Positions 9,988-23,404 of a stretch of DNA of 64,000 nt are shown here, in pieces. How positions within the stretch are numbered: the stretch's first letter is position 1; each line of letters begins with the position of its first letter. The notes below the pieces were generated by a model that did not search any database, was not told the origin of the DNA, and saw nothing but the letters and a program-made list of their open reading frames with translations. Source of the stretch: Acanthacorydalis orientalis (lineage: Eukaryota; Arthropoda; Insecta; Megaloptera; Corydalidae); assembly GCA_034766995.1 (NCBI GenBank), contig CM068323.1, positions 2,462,967 through 2,526,966 on the forward strand, written 5' to 3'. A program made the position numbers and the translations under genes.

Positions 9988-11682
9988 TTGTCTTTGTTTC
10001 AACGACAAAGTCTATTATCTAGTCCACGGGCAACTCCTGCGATTCAGCGGGTCGACCCTTCTACCAAACGTGAATGGGAAATGAAGATCAATCGGTGTCC
10101 GATCAAACTAGACACCATCGGTGAGAATATTTCACAGAATTCAAGTTCATCTTCAGTCGAGGTCATTCTTCAAGGTCATCTGAGTTCGAGAGCTTTCTCG
10201 ACGGCCGAAATCCGTGCTCTCGAGATAACTACTGCCATACGGGTTTCTGAAATCAACTACCGCACCTCCACCAGGAAACCTGTTCCAAGGATCTCGACCT
10301 CCAACTTGCACCATGCCACCAGCAAGGAAGTTCCACCTGCGACGAGGCTCTGTTCGTTCTGCAGTCAGGACCACCGTAAATATAGCTGTCCTGTGATGCG
10401 TAAACTCCCCGTAGAGGAGAGGTTAACCCTGGCCCGGAGGCATGCTCTATTCCACAACTGTCTCGGCGCGCTCCCACGCAAAAAATGTTTATCAAAGAAG
10501 AAGTGTGTCCATTGCAACAGGCAGCACAACACTCTGTTGCACGCTGATAATTCATCATCCAAGAAGTCCACATTGTCTATGTCGTCAGACGTCTGTCCGA
10601 ATGCTGGATACACAAGTCCTCAGGAGATCCAGAGTCTCCTAGTGAGGGGCCTTATTGCTGATCAGATTGTGATTCTAGCCACAGCCTTGGTGACAGTAGT
10701 GGCCCCTACAGGTGCCGCAATGATGACTCGAGCCCCCCTCGACTGCGGGTCTGAGGCCTCGTTCGTCTCCGGTCGACTGGCGCAGATGCTTAATCTTCCG
10801 GTCATCAAGCCGAAGGCTCGTCTAAGCGTCATTGGTGGAGTCACAGCCTCCACAGCCCAGAAGAAGGCTGTCTTTCGGATCCGTTCTCGTGTTGACTCAC
10901 GATTTGACCTCGACGTAGAAGCTTTCGTACTCTCGCAGCTGACAAACAAGATTCCGAGTCAGCTTGTACACGATGTCGAGGCTACCCGTATGGCTGGGTT
11001 GGGGCTCGGCGATCCATACTATTGGAAACCGGAGCACGCCGGGATGATTCTCGGTGCGGACGTTTATTTCCAACTATTGCGACCAGGAGTTCAAAAGATT
11101 CCCTCAACTACGTCAGTATTGTCTATTCTTCCGAAGACCAGGTGCGATTCTCCAGTATTGTCTATTCTTCTGGAGACCAGGTGCGATTCTGCAGTATTGT
11201 CTATAATGCCGGAGACCAGGTGCGATTCTCCAGTATTGTCTATTCTTCCGGAGACCAGGTGCGATTCTCCAGTATTGTCTATTCTTCCGGAGAACAAGTG
11301 CGATTCTCCAGTATTGTCTATTCTTCCGGAGACCAGATGCAAATCTCCAGTATTGTCTATTCTTCCAGAGACCAGGTGCGATTCTCCAGTATTGTCTATT
11401 CTTCCGGAGACCAGGTGCGATTCTTTTGAACTTGATATATTACAGGACATGTCGGCTGAGACACTTATCGCCACGTGCAAACGAAATTTCAGTAGACACG
11501 GCATTCCCACGAGACTACGCAGCGATAATGGAACCAATTTCGAAAATCAGCTAATGGAGAAACTTGCTCGTAATTGGGCATTCACGATTGTGACTTCTGC
11601 ACCAAAACACCAGCGTGGGAATGTAAAGCAGAATCCGCAGTCAAAATTGCCAAGAAATTATTGTTATGTTTGTTATAAATAA
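9988..11682 (+). pseudogene. BEL/Pao gag-protease fragment, copy G3
   Basis: Second G module of the B3 unit. The 564-codon frame passes through eight 39-bp monomers in register into the integrase core and stops at the AT-rich junction. Confidence 0.65.
11113..11423 (+). repeat. 39-bp minisatellite, 8 monomers (G3)
   Basis: The 311 bp are organised as in G1 but with a different order of variant monomers (DSA and MPETRC early, then ENKC, then CKSP). Confidence 0.95.
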
Positions 11683-12043
11683 AAACAAATTATCCTTAAA
11701 CAAGACTTGATAATTATTTTATTCTCTATTTTGACTTCCAATGACAATGGAGAAACTACTATCTCAAATAATTCTCGAAGTACCCGACAAACTCGAGTTG
11801 AATAGCCGCACGTCGAAATCCTACTACGACAAGAAGACGAGAAATCTCCCAGAGCTCGTGATCGATCAACCAGTGACGGTGCAAATTCACCCGGACGTCG
11901 ACAAAACGTGGGAAAAAGGAAAAATAGTGAACAAATTCAGTCGCAGAGACTATGTAATTAATGTCAAGGGAACAATTTACAGACGCAACTTAGTTCATAT
12001 TCGACCTACGACAAAGTTTTCTCAACGCCTAGAGCCTCTGTGA
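11424..12043 (+). pseudogene. Gypsy integrase core fragment plus C-terminal ORF, end of G3
   Basis: Core to 11682; C-terminal ORF 11741-12043 with a four-T run, ending RLEPL. Confidence 0.6.
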
Positions 12044-12234
12044 ATTCAGTCATCCACAACAGACTCATTGTCTTTGTTTCAACGACAAAGTCTATTATCT
12101 AGTCCACAGGCAACTCCTGAGATTCACCACAAGAATCAAGTCTCGAAATCAATGAACGAATCTCCGAACACGACGTAACCAGTTACACAACAGGGAACTT
12201 CAATTGCTGTTTCAAAATCAGAATCGACGCATCC

Positions 12235-12308
12235 ATCAAAGAACTCGATCAAAGAACTCTATCAAAGAACTCTATCAAAGAACTCTATCAAAGAACTCTA
12301 TCAAAGAA
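12235..12308 (+). repeat. 13-bp minisatellite, 5 full copies
   Basis: One GATC-type junction followed by TATC-type units. Confidence 0.9.
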
Positions 12309-12547
12309 GCGTTCAAAACTTCGAGGAAAATTTAACGACTTTATTATGAAGTAATAATTTAAACGAAAAAGGAGAGGATGTTACGTTATCATACGTACTA
12401 GTGAGAGAAGGGTCACCAATGCAACCGGCGTTGTTGAAAACATCAGACGGGGAGTTTGATCAGGGGCGTAGCACGAAATAGACAGAAATTGAAATTAAAA
12501 TAGTGGAGTGATTAGAAACAATCCATCTTGAAACACTAAAACCAATA

Positions 12548-12928
12548 ATGAGTAAACAAATAACAGAATCAATACAAACAGAAGAAATATTGATCACAAG
12601 CCCAGCCAATTCTCAACCAGAATCCAGATGTGCTGGTACTCAATCTACATCTACATATGAACACGGTCGTATTACTCCACGATCGAAGAGGAAAAGGAAA
12701 GCTGTATCTGCTTCTGACCGAGCATTGAGAATAGTAGAAGAACGCCTAGCTCCAATACAAGAAGATAAATTTGACATTTTTGGTAAAAATGTGGCCGCTA
12801 AACTTCGCACACTGCAGAACGAGCAACGCATTCATGCAGAGAAGCTCATTAATGACGCATTATATGAAGCAGAACCAAACAACTTAAGTAGAGATTGTCA
12901 TATATCTCTCAGTGCGGTCCAACAATGA
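12548..12928 (+). CDS. BESS-like ORF, array copy B4
   Basis: Tyr106, Pro110: the commonest protein variant in the array. Confidence 0.45.
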   Translation: MSKQITESIQTEEILITSPANSQPESRCAGTQSTSTYEHGRITPRSKRKRKAVSASDRALRIVEERLAPIQEDKFDIFGKNVAAKLRTLQNEQRIHAEKLINDALYEAEPNNLSRDCHISLSAVQQ

Positions 12929-13166
12929 TCACCTAAATCTATGCAGCAAGAAATTTTAAAGGCAAATAGGGATAAAGTATATCTAATTTTATAAAAGAAT
13001 ATCTAATTTGTTCCTTTCTGTATTGCATGTACGCACTAAGCTTTTCAGAAGCGTCTGTTAAGGATAATTATTATATATAAAAATTATTGTTATGTTTGTT
13101 ATAAATAAAAACAAATTATCCTTAAACAAGACTTGATAATTATTTTATTCTCTATTTTGACTTCCA

Positions 13167-13469
13167 ATGACAATGGAGAAACTACTATCTCAAATAATTC
13201 TCGAAGTACCCGACAAACTCGAGTTGAATAGCCGCACGTCGAAATCCTACTATGACAAGAAGACGAGAAATCTCCCAGAGCTCGTGATCGATCAACCAGT
13301 GACGGTGCAAATTCACCCGGACGTCGACAAAACGTGGGAAAAAGGAAAAATAGTGAACAAGTTCAGTGACAGAGACTATGTAATTAATGTCAAGGGAACA
13401 ATTTACAGACGCAACTTAGTTCATATTCGACCTACGACAAAGTTTTCTCAACGCCTAGAGCCTCTGTGA
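13167..13469 (+). pseudogene. Gypsy integrase C-terminal ORF, copy after B4
   Basis: Asp68 form, followed by a G module. Confidence 0.6.
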
Positions 13470-13493
13470 ATTCAGTCATCCACAACAGACTCA

Positions 13494-15011
13494 TTGTCTT
13501 TGTTTCAACGACAAAGTCTATTATCTAGTCCACGGGCAACTCCTGCGATTCAGCGGGTCGACCCTTCTACCAAACGTGAATGGGAAATGAAGATCAATCG
13601 GTGTCCGATCAAACTAGACACCATCGGTGAGAATATTTCACAGAATTCAAGTTCATCTTCAGTCGAGGTCATTCTTCAAGGTCATCTGAGTTCGAGAGCT
13701 TTCTCGACGGCCGAAATCCGTGCTCTCGAGATAACTACTGCCATACGGGTTTCTGAAATCAACTACCGCACCTCCACCAGGAAACCTGTTCCAAGGATCT
13801 CGACCTCCAACTTGCACCATGCCACCAGCAAGGAAGTTCCACCTGCGACGAGGCTCTGTTCGTTCTGCAGTCAGGACCACCGTAAATATAGCTGTCCTGT
13901 GATGCGTAAACTCCCCGTAGAGGAGAGGTTAACCCTGGCCCGGAGGCATGCTCTATTCCACAACTGTCTCGGCGCGCTCCCACGCAAAAAATGTTTATCA
14001 AAGAAGAAGTGTGTCCATTGCAACAGGCAGCACAACACTCTGTTGCACGCTGATAATTCATCATCCAAGAAGTCCACATTGTCTATGTCGTCAGACGTCT
14101 GTCCGAATGCTGGATACACAAGTCCTCAGGAGATCCAGAGTCTCCTAGTGAGGGGCCTTATTGCTGATCAGATTGTGATTCTAGCCACAGCCTTGGTGAC
14201 AGTAGTGGCCCCTACAGGTGCCGCAATGATGACTCGAGCCCCCCTCGACTGCGGGTCTGAGGCCTCGTTCGTCTCCGGTCGACTGGCGCAGATGCTTAAT
14301 CTTCCGGTCATCAAGCCGAAGGCTCGTCTAAGCGTCATTGGTGGAGTCACAGCCTCCACAGCCCAGAAGAAGGCTGTCTTTCGGATCCGTTCTCGTGTTG
14401 ACTCACGATTTGACCTCGACGTAGAAGCTTTCGTACTCTCGCAGCTGACAAACAAGATTCCGAGTCAGCTTGTACACGATGTCGAGGCTACCCGTATGGC
14501 TGGGTTGGGGCTCGGCGATCCATACTATTGGAAACCGGAGCACGCCGGGATGATTCTCGGTGCGGACGTTTATTTCCAACTATTGCGACCAGGAGTTCAA
14601 AAGATTCCCTCAACTACGTCAGTATTGTCTATTCTTCCGAAGACCAGGTGCGATTCTCCAGTATTGTCTATTCTTCCGGAGACCAGGTGCGATTCTCCAG
14701 TATTGTCTATTCTTCCGGAGACCAGGTGCGATTCTCCAGTATTGTCTATTGTTCCGGAGAACAAGTGCGATTCTCCAGTATTGTCTATTCTTCCGGAGAC
14801 CAGGTGCGATTCTCCAGTATTGTCTATTCTTCCAGAGACCATCCGATTCTCCAGTATTGTCTATTCTTCCGGAGACCAGATGCAAATCTCCAGTATTGTC
14901 TATTCTTCCGGAGACCAGGTGCGATTCTTCAGTATTGTCTATTCTTCCAGAGACCAGGTGCGATTCTCCAGTATTGTCTATTCTTCCGGAGACCAGGTGC
15001 GATTCTTTTGA
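13494..15011 (+). pseudogene. BEL/Pao gag-protease fragment, copy G4
   Basis: 505 codons. A single 37-bp monomer moves the frame, so it stops just after the minisatellite (VRFF then TGA) instead of entering the integrase core. Confidence 0.65.
14619..15005 (+). repeat. 39-bp minisatellite, 10 monomers (G4)
   Basis: 387 bp: one 38-bp, eight 39-bp and one 37-bp monomer. G6 and G7 have the same length. Confidence 0.95.
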
Positions 15012-15736
15012 ACTTGATATATTACAGGACATGTCGGCTGAGACACTTATCGCCACGTGCAAACGAAATTTCAGTAGACACGGCATTCCCACGAGACTAC
15101 GCAGCGATAATGGAACCAATTTCGAAAATCAGCTAATGGAGAAACTTGCTCGTAATTGGGCATTCACGATTGTGACTTCTGCACCAAAACACCAGCGTGG
15201 GAATGTAAAGCAGAATCCGCAGTCAAAATTGCCAAGAAATTATTGTTATGTTTGTTATAAATAAAAACAAATTATCCTTAAACAAGACTTGATAATTATT
15301 TTATTCTCTATTTTGACTTCCAATGACAATGGAGAAACTACTATCTCAAATAATTCTCGAAGTACCCGACAAACTCGAGTTGAATAGCCGCACGTCGAAA
15401 TCCTACTACGACAAGAAGACGAGAAATCTCCCAGAGCTCGTGATCGATCAACCAGTGACGGTGCAAATTCACCCGGACGTCGACAAAACGTGGGAAAAAG
15501 GAAAAATAGTGAACAAATTCAGTCGCAGAGACTATGTAATTAATGTCAAGGGAACAATTTACAGACGCAACTTAGTTCATATTCGACCTACGACAAAGTT
15601 TCTCAACGCCTACAGCCTCTGTGAATTCAGTCATCCACAACAGACTCATTGTCTTTGTTTCAACAACAAAGTCTATTATCTAGTCCACGGGCAACTCCTG
15701 CGATTCACCACAAGAATCAAGTCTCGAAATCAATGA
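15006..15736 (+). pseudogene. Gypsy integrase core fragment plus long C-terminal ORF, end of G4
   Basis: The C-terminal ORF (15323-15736) has a three-T run and TACAGCC, so it stays open for 137 codons, ending in TTRIKSRNQ. This frame, shared with the copies at 39838 and 48182, may be the older form from which the four-T copies were shifted. Confidence 0.65.
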
Positions 15737-15815
15737 ACGAATCTCCGAACACGACGTAACCAGTTACACAACAGGGAACTTCAATTGCTGTTTCAAAATC
15801 AGAATCGACGCATCC

Positions 15816-16019
15816 ATCAAAGAACTCGATCAAAGAACTCTATCAAAGAACTCTATCAAAGAACTCTATCAAAGAACTCTATCAAAGAACTCTATCAAAG
15901 AACTCTATCAAAGAACTCTATCAAAGAACTCTATCAAAGAACTCTATCAAAGAACTCTATCAAAGAACTCTATCAAAGAACTCTATCAAAGAACTCTATC
16001 AAAGAACTCTATCAAAGAA
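15816..16019 (+). repeat. 13-bp minisatellite, 15 full copies
   Basis: Nearly homogeneous TATC-type units after a first GATC-type one. Confidence 0.9.
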
Positions 16020-16258
16020 GCGTTCAAAACTTCGAGGAAAATTTAACGACTTTATTATGAAGTAATAATTTAAACGAAAAAGGAGAGGATGTTACGTTAT
16101 CATACGTACTAGTGAGAGAAGGGTCACCAATGCAACCGGCGTTGTTGAAAACATCAGACGGGGAGTTTGATCAGGGGCGTAGCACGAAATAGACAGAAAT
16201 TGAAATTAAAATAGTGGAGTGATTAGAAACAATCCATCTTGAAACACTAAAACCAATA

Positions 16259-16639
16259 ATGAGTAAACAAATAACAGAATCAATACAAACAGAAGAAATA
16301 TTGATCACAAGCCCAGCCAATTCTCAACCAGAATCCAGATGTGCTGGTACTCAATCTACATCTACATATGAACACGGTCGTATTACTCCACGATCGAAGA
16401 GGAAAAGGAAAGCTGTATCTGCTTCTGACCGAGCATTGAGAATAGTAGAAGAACGCCTAGCTCCAATACAAGAAGATAAATTTGACATTTTTGGTAAAAA
16501 TGTGGCCGCTAAACTTCGCACACTGCAGAACGAGCAACGCATTCATGCAGAGAAGCTCATTAATGACGCATTATATGAAGCAGAACCAAACAACTTAAGT
16601 AGAGATTGTCATATATCTCTCAGTGCGGTCCAACAATGA
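16259..16639 (+). CDS. BESS-like ORF, array copy B5
   Basis: Same protein as B4. Confidence 0.45.
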   Translation: MSKQITESIQTEEILITSPANSQPESRCAGTQSTSTYEHGRITPRSKRKRKAVSASDRALRIVEERLAPIQEDKFDIFGKNVAAKLRTLQNEQRIHAEKLINDALYEAEPNNLSRDCHISLSAVQQ

Positions 16640-16877
16640 TCACCTAAATCTATGCAGCAAGAAATTTTAAAGGCAAATAGGGATAAAGTATATCTAATTT
16701 TATAAAAGAATATCTAATTTGTTCCTTTCTGTATTGCATGTACGCACTAAGCTTTTCAGAAGCGTCTGTTAAGGATAATTATTATATATAAAAATTATTG
16801 TTATGTTTGTTATAAATAAAAACAAATTATCCTTAAACAAGACTTGATAATTATTTTATTCTCTATTTTGACTTCCA

Positions 16878-17180
16878 ATGACAATGGAGAAACTACTATC
16901 TCAAATAATTCTCGAAGTACCCGACAAACTCGAGTTGAATAGCCGCACGTCGAAATCCTACTATGACAAGAAGACGAGAAATCTCCCAGAGCTCGTGATC
17001 GATCAACCAGTGACGGTGCAAATTCACCCGGACGTCGACAAAACGTGGGAAAAAGGAAAAATAGTGAACAAGTTCAGTGACAGAGACTATGTAATTAATG
17101 TCAAGGGAACAATTTACAGACGCAACTTAGTTCATATTCGACCTACGACAAAGTTTTCTCAACGCCTAGAGCCTCTGTGA
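16878..17180 (+). pseudogene. Gypsy integrase C-terminal ORF, copy after B5
   Basis: Asp68 form, followed by a G module. Confidence 0.6.
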
Positions 17181-17204
17181 ATTCAGTCATCCACAACAGA
17201 CTCA

Positions 17205-18800
17205 TTGTCTTTGTTTCAACGACAAAGTCTATTATCTAGTCCACGGGCAACTCCTGCGATTCAGCGGGTCGACCCTTCTACCAAACGTGAATGGGAAATG
17301 AAGATCAATCGGTGTCCGATCAAACTAGACACCATCGGTGAGAATATTTCACAGAATTCAAGTTCATCTTCAGTCGAGGTCATTCTTCAAGGTCATCTGA
17401 GTTCGAGAGCTTTCTCGACGGCCGAAATCCGTGCTCTCGAGATAACTACTGCCATACGGGTTTCTGAAATCAACTACCGCACCTCCACCAGGAAACCTGT
17501 TCCAAGGATCTCGACCTCCAACTTGCACCATGCCACCAGCAAGGAAGTTCCACCTGCGACGAGGCTCTGTTCGTTCTGCAGTCAGGACCACCGTAAATAT
17601 AGCTGTCCTGTGATGCGTAAACTCCCCGTAGAGGAGAGGTTAACCCTGGCCCGGAGGCATGCTCTATTCCACAACTGTCTCGGCGCGCTCCCACGCAAAA
17701 AATGTTTATCAAAGAAGAAGTGTGTCCATTGCAACAGGCAGCACAACACTCTGTTGCACGCTGATAATTCATCATCCAAGAAGTCCACATTGTCTATGTC
17801 GTCAGACGTCTGTCCGAATGCTGGATACACAAGTCCTCAGGAGATCCAGAGTCTCCTAGTGAGGGGCCTTATTGCTGATCAGATTGTGATTCTAGCCACA
17901 GCCTTGGTGACAGTAGTGGCCCCTACAGGTGCCGCAATGATGACTCGAGCCCCCCTCGACTGCGGGTCTGAGGCCTCGTTCGTCTCCGGTCGACTGGCGC
18001 AGATGCTTAATCTTCCGGTCATCAAGCCGAAGGCTCGTCTAAGCGTCATTGGTGGAGTCACAGCCTCCACAGCCCAGAAGAAGGCTGTCTTTCGGATCCG
18101 TTCTCGTGTTGACTCACGATTTGACCTCGACGTAGAAGCTTTCGTACTCTCGCAGCTGACAAACAAGATTCCGAGTCAGCTTGTACACGATGTCGAGGCT
18201 TCAGGTATGGCTGGGTTGGGGCTCGGCGATCCATACTATTGGAAACCGGAGCACGCCGGGATGATTCTCGGTGCGGACGTTTATTTCCAACTATTGCGAC
18301 CAGGAGTTCAAAAGATTCCCTCAACTACGTCAGTATTGTCTATTCTTCCGAAGACCAGGTGCGATTCTCCAGTATTGTCTATTCTTCCGGAGACCAGGTG
18401 CGATTCTCCAGTATTGTCTATTCTTCCGGAGACCAGGTGCGATTCTCCAGTATTGTCTATTCTTCCGGAGACCAGGTGCGATTCTCCAGTATTGTCTATT
18501 CTTCCGGAGACCAGGTGCGATTCTCCAGTATTGTCTATTGTTCCGGAGAACAAGTGCGATTCTCCAGTATTGTCTATTCTTCCGGAGACCAGGTGCGATT
18601 CTCCAGTATTGTCTATTCTTCCAGAGACCATCCGATTCTCCAGTATTGTCTATTCTTCCGGAGACCAGATGCAAATCTCCAGTATTGTCTATTCTTCCGG
18701 AGACCAGGTGCGATTCTTCAGTATTGTCTATTCTTCCAGAGACCAGGTGCGATTCTCCAGTATTGTCTATTCTTCCGGAGACCAGGTGCGATTCTTTTGA
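17205..18800 (+). pseudogene. BEL/Pao gag-protease fragment, copy G5
   Basis: 531 codons. A private cluster of changes near 18199 turns EATRMAG into EASGMAG (ACCCG replaced by TCAGG). One 37-bp monomer again sends the frame to a stop before the integrase core. Confidence 0.65.
18330..18794 (+). repeat. 39-bp minisatellite, 12 monomers (G5)
   Basis: 465 bp: one 38-bp, ten 39-bp and one 37-bp monomer. It looks like the G4 block with two extra standard monomers. Confidence 0.95.
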
Positions 18801-19414
18801 ACTTGATATATTACAGGACATGTCGGCTGAGACACTTATCGCCACGTGCAAACGAAATTTCAGTAGACACGGCATTCCCACGAGACTACGCAGCGATAAT
18901 GGAACCAATTTCGAAAATCAGCTAATGGAGAAACTTGCTCGTAATTGGGCATTCACGATTGTGACTTCTGCACCAAAACACCAGCGTGGGAATGTAAAGC
19001 AGAATCCGCAGTCAAAATTGCCAAGAAATTATTGTTATGTTTGTTATAAATAAAAACAAATTATCCTTAAACAAGACTTGATAATTATTTTATTCTCTAT
19101 TTTGACTTCCAATGACAATGGAGAAACTACTATCTCAAATAATTCTCGAAGTACCCGACAAACTCGAGTTGAATAGCCGCACGTCGAAATCCTACTACGA
19201 CAAGAAGACGAGAAATCTCCCAGAGCTCGTGATCGATCAACCAGTGACGGTGCAAATTCACCCGGACGTCGACAAAACGTGGGAAAAAGGAAAAATAGTG
19301 AACAAATTCAGTCGCAGAGACTATGTAATTAATGTCAAGGGAACAATTTACAGACGCAACTTAGTTCATATTCGACCTACGACAAAGTTTTCTCAACGCC
19401 TAGAGCCTCTGTGA
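18795..19414 (+). pseudogene. Gypsy integrase core fragment plus C-terminal ORF, end of G5
   Basis: Core to 19053; C-terminal ORF 19112-19414 (Arg68), leading directly into G6. Confidence 0.6.
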
Positions 19415-19438
19415 ATTCAGTCATCCACAACAGACTCA

Positions 19439-20956
19439 TTGTCTTTGTTTCAACGACAAAGTCTATTATCTAGTCCACGGGCAACTCCTGCGATTCAGCG
19501 GGTCGACCCTTCTACCAAACGTGAATGGGAAATGAAGATCAATCGGTGTCCGATCAAACTAGACACCATCGGTGAGAATATTTCACAGAATTCAAGTTCA
19601 TCTTCAGTCGAGGTCATTCTTCAAGGTCATCTGAGTTCGAGAGCTTTCTCGACGGCCGAAATCCGTGCTCTCGAGATAACTACTGCCATACGGGTTTCTG
19701 AAATCAACTACCGCACCTCCACCAGGAAACCTGTTCCAAGGATCTCGACCTCCAACTTGCACCATGCCACCAGCAAGGAAGTTCCACCTGCGACGAGGCT
19801 CTGTTCGTTCTGCAGTCAGGACCACCGTAAATATAGCTGTCCTGTGATGCGTAAACTCCCCGTAGAGGAGAGGTTAACCCTGGCCCGGAGGCATGCTCTA
19901 TTCCACAACTGTCTCGGCGCGCTCCCACGCAAAAAATGTTTATCAAAGAAGAAGTGTGTCCATTGCAACAGGCAGCACAACACTCTGTTGCACGCTGATA
20001 ATTCATCATCCAAGAAGTCCACATTGTCTATGTCGTCAGACGTCTGTCCGAATGCTGGATACACAAGTCCTCAGGAGATCCAGAGTCTCCTAGTGAGGGG
20101 CCTTATTGCTGATCAGATTGTGATTCTAGCCACAGCCTTGGTGACAGTAGTGGCCCCTACAGGTGCCGCAATGATGACTCGAGCCCCCCTCGACTGCGGG
20201 TCTGAGGCCTCGTTCGTCTCCGGTCGACTGGCGCAGATGCTTAATCTTCCGGTCATCAAGCCGAAGGCTCGTCTAAGCGTCATTGGTGGAGTCACAGCCT
20301 CCACAGCCCAGAAGAAGGCTGTCTTTCGGATCCGTTCTCGTGTTGACTCACGATTTGACCTCGACGTAGAAGCTTTCGTACTCTCGCAGCTGACAAACAA
20401 GATTCCGAGTCAGCTTGTACACGATGTCGAGGCTACCCGTATGGCTGGGTTGGGGCTCGGCGATCCATACTATTGGAAACCGGAGCACGCCGGGATGATT
20501 CTCGGTGCGGACGTTTATTTCCAACTATTGCGACCAGGAGTTCAAAAGATTCCCTCAACTACGTCAGTATTGTCTATTCTTCCGAAGACCAGGTGCGATT
20601 CTCCTGTATTGTCTATTCTTCTGGAGACCAGGTGCGATTCTGCAGTATTGTCTATAATGCCGGAGACCAGGTGCGATTCTCCAGTATTGTCTATTCTTCC
20701 GGAGACCAGGTGCGATTCTCCAGTATTGTCTATTCTTCCGGAGACCAGGTGCGATTCTCCAGTATTGTCTATTCTTCCAGAGACCATCCGATTCTCCAGT
20801 ATTGTCTATTCTTCCGGAGACCAGATGCAAATCTCCAGTATTGTCTATTCTTCCGGAGACCAGGTGCGATTCTTCAGTATTGTCTATTCTTCCAGAGACC
20901 AGGTGCGATTCTCCAGTATTGTCTATTCTTCCGGAGACCAGGTGCGATTCTTTTGA
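19439..20956 (+). pseudogene. BEL/Pao gag-protease fragment, copy G6
   Basis: 505 codons; second G of the B5 unit. Minisatellite one 37-mer out of frame. Confidence 0.65.
20564..20950 (+). repeat. 39-bp minisatellite, 10 monomers (G6)
   Basis: 387 bp. The first three monomers resemble those of G3 and G9 (TCCTGTATT, then GCAGTATTGTCTATAATGCC), while the tail resembles G4, suggesting a recombinant block. Confidence 0.95.
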
Positions 20957-21570
20957 ACTTGATATATTACAGGACATGTCGGCTGAGACACTTATCGCCA
21001 CGTGCAAACGAAATTTCAGTAGACACGGCATTCCCACGAGACTACGCAGCGATAATGGAACCAATTTCGAAAATCAGCTAATGGAGAAACTTGCTCGTAA
21101 TTGGGCATTCACGATTGTGACTTCTGCACCAAAACACCAGCGTGGGAATGTAAAGCAGAATCCGCAGTCAAAATTGCCAAGAAATTATTGTTATGTTTGT
21201 TATAAATAAAAACAAATTATCCTTAAACAAGACTTGATAATTATTTTATTCTCTATTTTGACTTCCAATGACAATGGAGAAACTACTATCTCAAATAATT
21301 CTCGAAGTACCCGACAAACTCGAGTTGAATAGCCGCACGTCGAAATCCTACTACGACAAGAAGACGAGAAATCTCCCAGAGCTCGTGATCGATCAACCAG
21401 TGACGGTGCAAATTCACCCGGACGTCGACAAAACGTGGGAAAAAGGAAAAATAGTGAACAAATTCAGTCGCAGAGACTATGTAATTAATGTCAAGGGAAC
21501 AATTTACAGACGCAACTTAGTTCATATTCGACCTACGACAAAGTTTTCTCAACGCCTAGAGCCTCTGTGA
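20951..21570 (+). pseudogene. Gypsy integrase core fragment plus C-terminal ORF, end of G6
   Basis: Core to 21209; C-terminal ORF 21268-21570, four-T run. Confidence 0.6.
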
Positions 21571-21761
21571 ATTCAGTCATCCACAACAGACTCATTGTCT
21601 TTGTTTCAACGACAAAGTCTATTATCTAGTCCACGGGCAACTCCTGAGATTCACCACAAGAATCAAGTCTCGAAATCAATGAACGAATCTCCGAACACGA
21701 CGTAACCAGTTACACAACAGGGAACTTCAATTGCTGTTTCAAAATCAGAATCGACGCATCC

Positions 21762-21978
21762 ATCAAAGAACTCGATCAAAGAACTCTATCAAAGAACTCT
21801 ATCAAAGAACTCTATCAAAGAACTCTATCAAAGAACTCTATCAAAGAACTCTATCAAAGAACTCTATCAAAGAACTCTATCAAAGAACTCTATCAAAGAA
21901 CTCTATCAAAGAACTCTATCAAAGAACTCTATCAAAGAACTCTATCAAAGAACTCTATCAAAGAACTCTATCAAAGAA
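21762..21978 (+). repeat. 13-bp minisatellite, 16 full copies
   Basis: Homogeneous TATC-type units after one GATC junction. Confidence 0.9.
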
Positions 21979-22217
21979 GCGTTCAAAACTTCGAGGAAAA
22001 TTTAACGACTTTATTATGAAGTAATAATTTAAACGAAAAAGGAGAGGATGTTACGTTATCATACGTACTAGTGAGAGAAGGGTCACCAATGCAACCGGCG
22101 TTGTTGAAAACATCAGACGGGGAGTTTGATCAGGGGCGTAGCACGAAATAGACAGAAATTGAAATTAAAATAGTGGAGTGATTAGAAACAATCCATCTTG
22201 AAACACTATAACCAATA

Positions 22218-22598
22218 ATGAGTAAACAAATAACAGAATCAATACAAACAGAAGAAATATTGATCACAAGCCCAGCCAATTCTCAACCAGAATCCAGATG
22301 TGCTGGTACTCAATCTACATCTACATATGAACACGGTCGTATTACTCCACGATCGAAGAGGAAAAGGAAAGCTGTATCTGCTTCTGACCGAGCATTGAGA
22401 ATAGTAGAAGAACGCCTAGCTCCAATACAAGAAGATAAATTTGACATTTTTGGTAAAAATGTGGCCGCTAAACTTCGCACACTGCAGAACGAGCAACGCA
22501 TTCATGCAGAGAAGCTCATTAATGACGCATTATATGAAGCAGAACCAAACAACTTAAGTAGAGATTGTCATATATCTCTCAGTGCGGTCCAACAATGA
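22218..22598 (+). CDS. BESS-like ORF, array copy B6
   Basis: Tyr106, Pro110. The leader reads CTATAACC instead of CTAAAACC, a marker shared only with B7. Confidence 0.45.
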   Translation: MSKQITESIQTEEILITSPANSQPESRCAGTQSTSTYEHGRITPRSKRKRKAVSASDRALRIVEERLAPIQEDKFDIFGKNVAAKLRTLQNEQRIHAEKLINDALYEAEPNNLSRDCHISLSAVQQ

Positions 22599-22836
22599 TC
22601 ACCTAAATCTATGCAGCAAGAAATTTTAAAGGCAAATAGGGATAAAGTATATCTAATTTTATAAAAGAATATCTAATTTGTTCCTTTCTGTATTGCATGT
22701 ACGCACTAAGCTTTTCAGAAGCGTCTGTTAAGGATAATTATTATATATAAAAATTATTGTTATGTTTGTTATAAATAAAAACAAATTATCCTTAAACAAG
22801 ACTTGATAATTATTTTATTCTCTATTTTGACTTCCA

Positions 22837-23139
22837 ATGACAATGGAGAAACTACTATCTCAAATAATTCTCGAAGTACCCGACAAACTCGAGTTGAATA
22901 GCCGCACGTCGAAATCCTACTATGACAAGAAGACGAGAAATCTCCCAGAGCTCGTGATCGATCAACCAGTGACGGTGCAAATTCACCCGGACGTCGACAA
23001 AACATGGGAAAAAGGAAAAATAGTGAACAAATTCAGTCGCAGAGACTATGTAGTTAATGTCAAGGGAACAATTTACAGACGCAACTTAGTTCATATTCGA
23101 CCTACGACAAAGTTTTCTCAACGCCTAGAGCCTCTGTGA
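22837..23139 (+). pseudogene. Gypsy integrase C-terminal ORF, copy after B6
   Basis: Arg68 with Val73 (YVVNV) and a silent ACATGG, markers shared only with the copy at 28014. No G module follows. Confidence 0.6.
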
Positions 23140-23330
23140 ATTCAGTCATCCACAACAGACTCATTGTCTTTGTTTCAACGACAAAGTCTATTATCTAGTC
23201 CACGGGAAACTCCTGAGATTCACCACAAGAATCAAGTCTCGAAATCAATGAACGAATCTCCGAACACGACGTAAGCATTTACACAACAGGGAACTTCAAT
23301 TGCTGTTTCAAAATCAGAATCGACGCATCC

Positions 23331-23404
23331 ATCAAAGAACTCGATCAAAGAACTCTATCAAAGAACTCTATCAAAGAACTCTATCAAAGAACTCTATCAA
23401 AGAA
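23331..23404 (+). repeat. 13-bp minisatellite, 5 full copies
   Basis: Short block in a unit without a G module. Confidence 0.9.
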